64,000 bases of DNA, from NCBI GenBank assembly GCA_942159475.1, contig OW804095.1:54278773-54342772 (forward strand). Direction: 5' to 3'. Positions 22,501 to 34,300 of this stretch are shown here, one piece after another. The DNA comes from Sthenelais limicola. Its lineage: Eukaryota > Annelida > Polychaeta > Phyllodocida > Sigalionidae. Both the position numbers and the translations under genes were made by a program. Under the pieces are notes generated by a model. The model saw only the letters and a list, made by a program, of their open reading frames with translations, ran no database searches and was not told the origin of the DNA. Position 1 is the first letter of the stretch. Every line of letters begins with the position of its first letter.

Positions 22501-25301
22501 AAATAGTTTTTGAGTAATGAGCATAAGTATTCCGACATCATTTTAGACATTATTTAGCTGCTGCCATTAGCATTACCATTACTGAATGGTTATTTTGCTG
22601 TAACGTTTCTTCTAGTTGGAATATTTTCACAAACTAAAGAGTGTTATGACCCTAATATAAAGACTTATCAGGTACACACATAATTACAAATATTACCATT
22701 GACTATAATTTTAGACATTATTTAGGCAAATTAGTTATATCTGAGTATAATGAGTAATGAGCGGCACTATGTGTAGAAAGACAGAGAGAGAGAGAGGGAG
22801 AGAGGAAAACAGAGACTTGTTATGTATATATGTGTTGTGTATACTGTATGTTATGTACACTGTATATTATGTATACTATATGTTAGTTATATTTTTTTTT
22901 GAACAGAATTTTATTCTGGCTTTAAATTACATTGTTAACGCTCTCACCTTAGAGGTGATTTTCGTAGCACCCTGATTTTTCTTTCCAGCTCTATCGAGGG
23001 GTATATATATATATACAATTACATGCTACATCAAGTTAGATAAGATAAATCAACTAATTTCCTCGCGCCATTTATATTGGACAATGTTCCTTGAGAAGCC
23101 AATATATATATCTACTATTTAGAAGAACATTTAAAAGAACATTTATGGAAAAACATGAAAAGATATGATATGAGGTGAGGTGAGATGAGTGGAGAAATGA
23201 TGGGATGGAAAAAGGGGTACCTGTCATTCTATATACAATACTTTTACAGTCGAGGTGAGATGGGTGATATCTAGTTAACATCAAGTTGTGAAAGATAGTA
23301 TACACAAACAATAAAAGAACAAAAATTATATACCATGGTTAAACATTCAAACGGGGTTGTTTTTGTTATTCCAGTGTACATATATTTATACATTTATCTC
23401 TACACTTCCTCTAACATAAATGAGGTAAGAGAAGTACTGGGGGAGTATGAAACGTGTAAGAAACGTGTAACGAGGGGGGCATTTAGAGAATCGGGTGTGT
23501 GTGAGCGAGGGGTTTGCAGGAGTGGGGGTGGGTTGACAAGGGTTGGAAGGGGGGGGGGGGGGGAGGCAGGGGGCGGGGGGGGGGGGTAATTCAGGATGTT
23601 ACAAAGTCTAATCAATTCGCATCAGCTTTTCTAGTATATATATGGTATGTGGTATATATACATGACATGTATGGATGATATATTGTATGTATATATGGTG
23701 TATATCATTTATGCATATCTTCACGTGTATCTTTATGATATATGGTATGTACACAGGTATGTATGTATGTATGTATATATGTATGTTATATAAGCATAAA
23801 AGATTGCCGAATGCCGAGTTTTCCGAATTTCGGCCGAGTTTCAGCCGAGTTTCGGCCGAGTTTCGGCCGAATTGATCCAATTCGGATAACCGAAGTTCGG
23901 TATATGGGTAAATGGTCTTCCATAGTAAAAACCCTCTTTTATTCGGCCGAAATCGGCCGAATTTTGTCCGAATTCGGACTAACTTCGGACTAAATTCGGA
24001 CTTCACATATTGGGCCACTGTGTCGCCATTTCCCAACGGATTGGAATACTTTAAAAAGCTCTGTAATCCCCGGTTCGTTTGGTATACAATACAAGTTCAT
24101 AGCCTTAATTAACTTGCCTGTACAGACGTTAATTACTAATTTAATATATATTTTCATATTGTAAAATATTCACCTTATATAATCCTTACTAGCAACGATT
24201 GCCAAATGAGGTACAGATAATGATTCAATAATTATATGATTTTAGGACAGTCAAATAGATATGTTCAGGTATTTAATACATTTTAAATTTTGGAAAAGGC
24301 TCAAATAGTTTTCGAGTAATGAGCATAAGTATTCCGACATAATTTTAGACATTATTTAGCTGCTGCCATTAGCATTACCATTACTGAATGGTTTTTTTGC
24401 TGTAACTTGTCTTCTAGTTGGAATATTTTCACAAACTAAAGAGTGTTATGACCCTTATATAAAGACTTATCTTTATGATATATGGTATGTACACAGGTAT
24501 GTATGTATGTATGTATATATGTATGTTATATAAGCATAAAAGATTGCCGAATGCCGAGTTTTCCGAATTTCGGCCGAGTTTCGGCCGAATTGATCCAATT
24601 CGGATAACCGAAGTTCGGTATATGGGTAAATGGTCTTCCATAGTAAAAACCCTCTTTTATTCGGCCGAAATCGGCCGAATTTTGTCCGAATTCGGACTAA
24701 CTTCGGACTAAATTCGGACTTCACATATTGGGCCACTGTGTCGCCATTTCCCAACGGATTGGAATACTTTAAAAAGCTCTGTAATCCCCGGTTCGTTTGG
24801 TATACAATACAAGTTCATAGCCTTAATTAACTTGCCTGTACAGACGTTAATTACTAATTTAATATATATTTTCATATTGTAAAATATTCACCTTATATAA
24901 TCCTTACTAGCAACGATTGCCAAATGAGGTACAGATAATGATTCAATAATTATATGATTTTAGGACAGTCAAAAAGATATGTTCAGGTATTTAATACATT
25001 TTAAATTTTGGAAAAGGCTCAAATAGTTTTCGAGTAATGAGCATAAGTATTCCGACATAATTTTAGACATTATTTAGCTGCTGCCATTAGCATTACCATT
25101 ACTGAATGGTTTTTTTTGCTGTAACTTGTCTTCTAGTTGGAATATTTTCACAAACTAAAGAGTGTTATGACCCTTATATAAAGACTTATCAGGTACACAC
25201 ATAATTACAAATATTACCATTGACTATAATTTAAGACATTATTTAGGCAAATTAGTTATACCTGAGTATAATGAGTAATGAGCGGCACTATGTGTAGAAA
25301 G

Positions 25302-25340
<39 letters not shown>

Positions 25341-28300
25341 CAGAGACTTGTTATGTATATATGTGTTATGTATTCTGTATGTTATGTATACTATATGTTT
25401 GTTATATATGGTATGCGGTATATATGCGACTATGTTTACATCCTAGAATATACCAGCGACTGAACAGCTGGGTGATACCATAGAGAAATGTACATCGTAA
25501 TTGAAATGAATAGTGATAGTTGAATATCAAACAATTGGATCGTTTATACAACTTGTCATAGGATAAGATTGAGGCGAAAAGATGAAATAATGATTTGTAA
25601 TGTAATGTGGCCAATAAAAATATTTTTAAAAAAAATATATACATGTATGTATGGATGATATATTGTATGTATATATGGAAAGCCATATGCAACTACCGAC
25701 AAATCGGATGAAAAGTCGGTAAAAACTCCCGACAAATCGGTAACAGAGAGAGTGTAAATCCGACTATGTTGGTAATTTTCCGATAGTCGGTATTATGCCC
25801 CGACATGTCGGCAATTTTATTTTTACATTTGCAAATATTTCTAAAGTTTCTCCAAATTGGCCCGATCATCGGCCGATTTGTCGGCCGATTTATCGGTAAA
25901 TAAATAATGTGTCGGCCGCTATATCGGCCGCTATGTCGGCCGATTTTGGGTCCAATTTTTATTTTAAAAAATTCAGCCAAATAGTTGGCTAAATGACGAC
26001 CAATTGGTGGAATTGCTCATACTTCTCTCTCTCCCTCTCTCTCTAACCCCTCTTCCTTATACATGTTAATCACCATGGTTACCCTTCCACCCACCTGCCC
26101 ACACATAAGAAGCAATTCATATGATTAATGATATTAGAATGAGCCATTATGGTTGACCACCAGTATGTTCTATTTTTTTCTTCATAAATTCACATAAATT
26201 CCATTTTCTAGAATACCTTAAAACAACCAAGTGGATGATGTAGGAGACATTAAAAGCTAACTTTTTAGACACAACGATTTCTGAGTTAGGCCCTGATTAA
26301 TTTATGAAAAAACATCAAATAAATAATCCTATATTCAAGCAATTGTGAATCTTCTGTATGTCCACCTATAACTTCCCTGTCCATGGCCCCACTCACACCC
26401 TCCTCCCTCATACCCACCTTCTCCCTTATACCCGCCTTTATACCCTCCTCCCTCACACCCTTCTCCCTCACAACCACTTCCCTCATACCCTCCGCCCTTA
26501 TACCCTCCCTCCTCATACCCTCTGCCCTTATACCCTCCTCCCTCACCCCCTTCTCCCTCATACTCACCTCCCTCATACCCCCCCCACCCTCATACCCCCC
26601 GCCCTCACACCCTTCTCCCTCATACCCAGGCCCTCCGCCCTTTTACTCTCCTCCCTCACACCCTTCTCAGGGGCGGTACCAGAAGGCAGGTCTAGGGGGG
26701 GCACACTTGAGGTCAAAATCTTCTGAATTTGCCTGTTTAGAATGTCATTGCAATGCATAACATTTAATTTGCCTAATGACAATGAAATAAAGCTCCAAAC
26801 AACTCTAATTTGTCTATCAAAATTGACAACCCAATTTTCTTGCATCACAAAAAAAAAAATGAGAAAATGAAATCAACAAAATTAATTGTCTCTGTTGAGA
26901 CCCTCTTGAGTCCTCACATTTGAGGCATATATAGGTTTATTTTGTCAAGAATTTAGATTTTACTGGACCCTGTCATGTTTCCTTTGGGAAAAGGAAATAA
27001 CTGAAAACCCGGAATTGTCCACATGATGAACAAATCATGACTGTAAACTGTTCACCCTCACTGATTCTTGTTTGAATACCAATTTTGAGACCATCTGAAA
27101 TTTAAAAACCTGTTGAGACATTCTGGGTCAAAAATGCTTTTTGAATAGAGGCCCTGAACTAAATTATAGAAATTTTAAAAGAATAAAAAAGAAGCTAAAA
27201 TAAAATATGGGGTTATTGGGAGTGTTGTACATGTTGAATCACCGGTTTGAATTCAGGAAAGTGGAAATTCGGGCAGTGCTTTAGGGGTCCTCTGCTCCTC
27301 TGAGTTGGTGGGGCACAGGGACCATTTTGGGGGTCTAGGGGGGGCCGGTGCCCCCCAGGCCCCCCCCTGGTACCGCCACTGCTTCTCCCTCACAACCACT
27401 TCCCTCATACCCTCCGCCCTTATACCCTCCCTCCTCATACCCTCTGCCTTATACCCTCCTCCCTCACCCCCTTCTCCCTCATACCCACCTCCCTCATACC
27501 CCACCCCCACCCCCACCCTCACACCCTTCTCCCTCATACCCTCTGCCCTTTTACTCTCCTCCCTCACATCCTTCTCCCACCATACCCTCCGCCCTTATAC
27601 CCTCCTCCCTCAATCCCTCCTCCCACACACCCTCCTCCCTCCCGCAGATTGGCCCCCTCAGACCACAGATTGGCCCCCTCCTCCCTCAGTCACCCTTCCC
27701 TCAGGCCCTCCCTCGGACTTTGACGGCCGCCATGTCGGCCGCCATGTCGGCAAATTGTAGTTTAAGTCACCGACATATCGGCCGACTTATCGCCGATTTA
27801 TCGGTCAACAAAGTTCATTATGCGCTAAGTGGAAGAGCAATTTAAACTGGAGAAAGCAATGTCGGTAATGACAGCCGATATTTTTGGAAATTTACCGATT
27901 TTTTTTAGAACTCATTTTGTGCCCCCGAAAAATCGGCCGATATTTATGAAAAGAATCCATACGAATACACGTTTCCGACGAATACACAGTAAAACACTTG
28001 ATTCACCCAGGTATAATTACACCTTTCTACCTGTATAAATGATGACAACATCAACGCTCATATATATACTTATGGAATATCTCTTTAAATAAAGTCTAAC
28101 TAATAAATAAATCACTACAAGGGCTTATATTCATATTTATTAATGACATCTAACCAAGGTAAATCTGATTAAGAATAAATCCTCTTCTTTACTGCAACTG
28201 TGACTCTAACCATGTCATCGGCCTTGACATCCACTAAATAAACAGTGAAAAAGTAGTTGTTCCTCCTTGCCTAGGACGAAATTTTAATCACTTTGACTGA

Positions 28301-31300
28301 TGTATTCGTATGGAATTATGTATTCGTTGGAACGTCTATGTATTCTTATGGATTTGTGTATAAGGGAAAATGTGAATTTTGAATTCCTATGGTCTCCTTA
28401 TGAAAGGATTTACTATTTGATTCATTTATATTTAGGTATTTTATTCAAAAAGGATGTATCAACAAATACACAATTCCATACGAATACATCATTGGATTCG
28501 TATGGAATGGTGTATTCGTATGGAATGGTGTATTCGTTGGAAACACTTATGGGTGTTTATATAAACGTGTTAATGCTTTGAACAGATATTTGCAAGAAAA
28601 GGTATTAAAAGTCCACATCTTTATATCTGAATTATCAATAAATCGGCTTATAAAAGAAAAAAAACGCTCCATACATATACATGTATTCGTATGGAATCCT
28701 TGACCTGGCTTCAATGATTTGGAGGCTTGTATCTTGAAAAATAATTGGTCCAGGTTGTAGCAAATTAACAGCCATATAGCCCGCTGTAAGACCTTTCTTC
28801 GTTATAAGTATCAAAACAATCAAAGTATTTTTTTATTTTTACCCAAAATCTCAAAATCGCACTAAAATTTCTGGAATCGACCATGTATGTATGTATGTAT
28901 GTATGTATGTATGTATGTATGTATGTATGTATGTATGTATGTATGTATGTAGACTTTAATCTTAGAAATGTGTAAAGCTTTTAGTTGTCATGCCCAATTT
29001 GAATTCTGTCATGCGTAAAAAGAAATACGTGATACACGTAATTTGTCCGTGTTTTGATGCACCAACCCCAATATTTATATGACGTGGTGATCTTCCCCAT
29101 TACCTGGTAGCATTTTGTCAGCTGTACTTGCTTGTTCACGTTGAGGTAAAAGCCGAAATCCGAGATACAGGCTGTAAGATCCTTGTCAAGGAGCACGTTA
29201 CGGCTATTCATGTCCCGGTGAACTAAACTCGGCTTCCCTTCATGAAGAAACAATAATCCTTGAGATATTCCCAAGCTTATTTTCAAAATATCACCCCATG
29301 ATATTGTACTATGGTTGAGATAGTCAAACAGGGAACCATTCTGGTAGAACTTTGTAATAATCCATAGTTGGTTTTTAAAATGTTCAAGGTCCTGGGATCC
29401 AATAAATTGTGCAATATTCCTAGGAGCAGCTGCCATTACTTTCTCCGAGCGATAGAATGCCTTCTCGGTTTCCCAAGCCCTTCTATTCGAAGATTCAAAT
29501 ATTTTTAATGCAACCCTGTGAGACTGTAAGTCTTGGTTAGCTATGTATGTTGCAGCGTAAACTTCCCCATACCTACCCCTTCCTATATTCACCCAATCTG
29601 ACTGAATAACACCTGCTATAGAGTCATGCGGTGCTCTGACATCCTTTAGTGGCATCTCTGTCTCTTTTAAGACAATATTTTCATGCTTTTTGTTATGAAT
29701 CGGCTGTGGCCAGTAAAATCGAAGTCCCGCCAAAATGGCGCCAATTGCAACTGTGAGACCTAATACAAGCACCCAAATAGGTGCTTTAGCGAGATTGATC
29801 CACGGTGTACCTGTTAAAATGACACAAAAATCATTATTAGATGGGGTGAAAATTAAACGAAATTCATTTAAGGCTTAACTAAACTGAAGGAAACTAAAAT
29901 GAAGGAGTAGGAATGTATAAATTAGGATTAAAACTATTTTAACTTTTAATAACTTGATCAGTGGGTACATCTCTGCATTAGCTTTATACAGTTATAGTCA
30001 GTCTAATGGTCTGGTAAGTAACTTAAATTTCGTCAGACTGAACTTTTATGCACTTAACTTAAACTATCTTTAAACGATTGTTCCACTCTAGTAACTACTC
30101 GAACTAGGTTATATAGAATATTTATACAGTATATGGATAGATTTACATGATAGTGATAGCAAAATATGTTCTACCTTTGAGATTCAAAACTTTCAATGAT
30201 GCCTGAGCTGGGAACTGAAGGTATTCATTACAACGGGCACCATGGCAACAACAGTAAACCTCCAGCGTTGTCACACGGGTAGAATTCAGGCCACATTCCA
30301 AGTCTGTTGTGCACATTATCGAATGATGTTTATGACCTTTATGACAGCCTTTTGTAATCACCTAAGATTTTGCATGAAAGATAGTATTAGTAATAGGTTT
30401 TTGAATTATTAAATTGTAGTCTGGAACCTGAACTATTTGAGAGGTGGGGAGGGGGGAGGGGGAATGTATTGTTGGAGTGGGAATTAATGGTATTCGTTAT
30501 TTGACCGCTAGGAGGAAGAGGGGGAGATGATTGGTTACTGGGGGCCGATTCGTCCCAAAGTTGTTCTAAGTTAGGCTCAATTACATAGTCCATTCCAATG
30601 GTCAGCTATCAGGGGTAGCGCGGCAGCTTAGCACAGAAGAGGGACTTAGCGATATAAGTAACTTAAGTAGGAAAGGTACTCATGACCTTGGGGTTCAGAC
30701 GGTTCTGCCAGCGCTCGATCTAGTCAGACATCAGAGAAGAGGAATATGGTTTTCAGCAAGGCTTTATTCTCAGACACAGGCTCACATCATCATCCAAGGA
30801 ATGGTCAACCGGGAGTGACAAACTCACATGGCCCACACTGGGCCTTATATACAACACAAGCAATAAAATAGACATAAAGTGAAAAAGGGTGTTGACAGGT
30901 TAAGTTGTCCCATACGTCCCTGGACGAGTTAAATACAGAGGTGTGGATAGATTTATGCATGGGGACGTGTGGACTGAGTGACTTCCAAGAACCCAGGTCA
31001 CAGGGGTCATTCCAACAAGAGAGACTTGTCTGCTTCCTGCTACAGTATATACCATTTATTAGTTCAAGCCATCAAAGAAGAAACAAAATAACTATGGATA
31101 TTTATGAGGGCCATTATGAGACAGACAGATGTTTGAATGTTAACAAACAACATCAATTGTGTGTGTGTGTTGAGAGAAATTCTTTTCTTTGGCAAGGGAC
31201 CAAAATGCATGAAACCGAACATTTGATAAAAGGAGCTGTTGGGACTCCACTGAAACTGAAAAGAAATCGCTTTTAAATCATGTGGGGTGTTGTCCCTTTG

Positions 31301-34300
31301 TTGGAGAATGATATTTATCAACTACTTTGATGTTCATCCAATTAATTCTGGCATATCCATGGTCAGTATAAAAGAGATCTTCTAGTCTTAAAATGACTTT
31401 ATGGTTGCATGCCTATTGGATCAGAGGTATAAGTAAATATTCGGTGATTGTTGTGTAGCTCTTACATAACCAGCCGACCCATGCAGTTCTGTCCACAGCA
31501 ATGCTTGCTTGGCTGAACTGAGCTTTCAGATTTGTGTCTATTGAAATCAGCATTGTTTTACCTTTATTCCCCTTTTACAGGATTCTTATGTTCATATAAA
31601 CTACAGCAGATTGTGTGTGTACAATAACCTGACCTATTCTTATTAACATTTTATTGTTGTGTGTGTGCACTTGGTGCCACCCTTAGTTACCCTTATCCTC
31701 CAATTGCTGTTGTGCCCCTATTCCCCAGCATTGGCTTGAACGGACTCCCATTCCTGAAGAATACAGTCCTGAATTCCAAGTGTATTCTTTGAGACTTCTG
31801 GGTAGACTCTTTCATGAAAGAGTCCTCTCTGGTAGGACTCTTTCACGAAAGAGTCCACTCAGGCATCTACAGAACTATGAATTTGAGGAGAGGGGATGTG
31901 AACCCGGGACCGATGGTATGGGCATAAGGAGAGCCAGCCAGAAGAGTTGACCACCGTACTTGCTAGGCCACTGGGACCCAACAATTTAGTTGAAAATAGT
32001 GTCTGGTGTCTGAAATAGTCATGGTAATTGTCACAGCATTTATGTATTGAGGTTACAGAACAGAATCGCGGCCTCTTTCCTACATCTATTTTACTACAGT
32101 AGGACAAGCGAGGCAATGCTCCTTGTTGTGTGCTGAGTTGTTTGACATGCAGTCAGGTCTTGAGGGCTGAATGATATAGTGAGAATACCATAGTGTGGCG
32201 TACACGGTGGACTCTACTCGCCGAGTAAGCCCAGAATCAAAGAGGCCGTACGTAGGCCAAATTGTATCTGGGCATCTGCTACTATGACAGTGATGTGCCT
32301 GTCCCTTGCTGGATGAGCAGCTCACCATGGGTCCATTAATCTTGGGTTGCTGGGATTTCCAATGAAGGAAATAATACAATAGGGTTGGATCCATGTCAGA
32401 CAGTCTGTTCCTTTGTCTGATTGGATCCTCACCACTGCCTCCAGTGTTAACGTTTCCTTGTGCTTCATTACTAGGGTTGTTGTAATGATTAAGACTTCTA
32501 TTTGCAATATCTTAAACATTGATTAATCATATCGTTGATGGTTGGGGTCGCCATTCAGTCATGCTGGTCTAATTCGCCTCAAAGGTTTGGTCTTCGGTGT
32601 TTTCCCCGCCAACATTCTCCCCGCCGACAATCTCCCCGCCGCAATCTCCCTGCCATACATTCTCCCCACCAAACATTTTCCCCGCCAAACAACCTCCCCG
32701 CCAAAATTTTCCCCTATTTCTGTTTTCTACAGTACAGTGATATACATATTAAATTAAAGCACTATCACTCACTAACCACCGATATCCAAGCCTTAGAATC
32801 CAGACAAAAAATTTCAGAAATCAGATTGAAAAAACATACATATATAATATATATATATGTCATTGGGTGGTGGTCGTGGGGAATGAATGGATACTGAAGC
32901 TGGTTGGCCCAATAAATCCAAGGGACCTTTGATTTTTTTATTCCCAAACAACAGACATGAATAATGCAGAAAAACATGAAATAAGACGGGCGGGGAGAAT
33001 GTCGGCGGGGAGATTGTTGGCGGGGGAATGGGTTCAAGGACAGAACCCCGCCAGCCATAACCCCCCTAGCCAAAACCCCGCTGCCAAAATCCCCCTAGCC
33101 AAAACCCCGCCCGTCAAAACCCCGCCAAAACAAATTGTGTGAACCTAGACTGATGCAAATAAGATATTATGTATATATATATATAAGTATTTTTATTTCT
33201 CTTTATACAAGTACATCAATCAAAGGTTTTAGAGAAAAAGGTCCTCAAGTCAAACAATTTTGGTCTTCCCATGAGGCCATGGCATATTGCTACAATTACA
33301 TTTACTACAACACCATTTATATCAGATATGCATTAACATTAATATAATAATTATAACATACATTCATACAGTTTAACAAAGTATAATAATACTCAATACA
33401 GGGTTTAGTTCCCCGAAACAGTCCTAAAAACTTTTTGAAGTCGCATTTTATGCTTACTTAGACTTACATGGATGCTCACATTTATATTTGTTCAGACTCA
33501 AACACTAAAACTTCTATAGTAGTTTGAGTCAACGATCAAATAAGCACTTATACAATCAAATGAGCCTGGGTAAGGGATCTAGAAATAATGAAAACAAAAT
33601 TAGGGTGCCAAGAGGAAGAACAGGAGGGGAAGTTGAGTAGACAATCTGTGCTTGAAATAGAGAAAAAGGGAGGAAAGCAAAATGACCCACGGTGTGCAGC
33701 ATAAGTCATGATGACCCAAGATGTGATCAAACTAACGTCATGGAATAAATGTAAATTAAATAAAATCATAAATTCTTTGAAACAATGAATATCTTACTGC
33801 AAAACATTTCATTCCAAATAATCGCTTTATGACATGTTAGTATCTGCACAACTCCCATGCCAATCATAACTTCAAAAGTACAGTTGTGTAGCGGTTGTGT
33901 GTAGTGGTATAACTGAATAACCTTCCATGTAAAAAGTCAATTACTTGCCTGACGTTCTTTTCTCTCCCAGATGACGTAACAAAAGGCACAATCTCCTATG
34001 GCTGTATCTCCAGATATACACGTTGTGCGTCTATGATGTTGAACTGGAATACAAAGGGAAAAACACGACTTGCGCAAGACTGATTTTTGTTTAAAAAAAA
34101 CAAAATCTCGATAAATCATGTTATGGTCACTACCATGTTAGGAGCACTAGGAAACTCTCAGTGAATAGGGAGTAGTACGTAGGCCTGCAATAGGGCCCTA
34201 TATAAACAACCTTGTATTGGGGACGAGAGCTCGTTTAGTATATGATTTAGTATACCCGCCCGAATCTCTTCCTATAATATGCCCCGACTACATTTTGTCA

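Larger units (their letters stand above)
21446..29103. other. Receptor intron 4, 7.7 kb of stacked repeats
   Basis: Contains CGGCCGAA arrays, a tandem 740-bp duplication, CGGCCGAT arrays, two pyrimidine-rich minisatellites split by a TIR element, and an ATGT microsatellite, all listed separately. No exon-like stretch was found. Confidence 0.8.
30362..33948. other. Receptor intron 2, no host gene inside
   Basis: Holds a tRNA-like SINE head (31890-31980), a GGACTCTTTCATGAAAGAGT mini-palindrome near 31805, a fold-back-like core near 32250, and inverted CCCCGCC-rich arms (32600-33130). Confidence 0.6.

Noticed and set aside
26358..27845. Pro/Ser/Leu-rich frames of 120-165 codons on the plus strand and Gly/Glu-rich ones on minus
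   Set aside because: They are readings of the pyrimidine minisatellite and have no start context or domain.
32086..32394. 102-codon minus frame in receptor intron 2
   Set aside because: No domain; lies among fold-back and SINE-like sequence.
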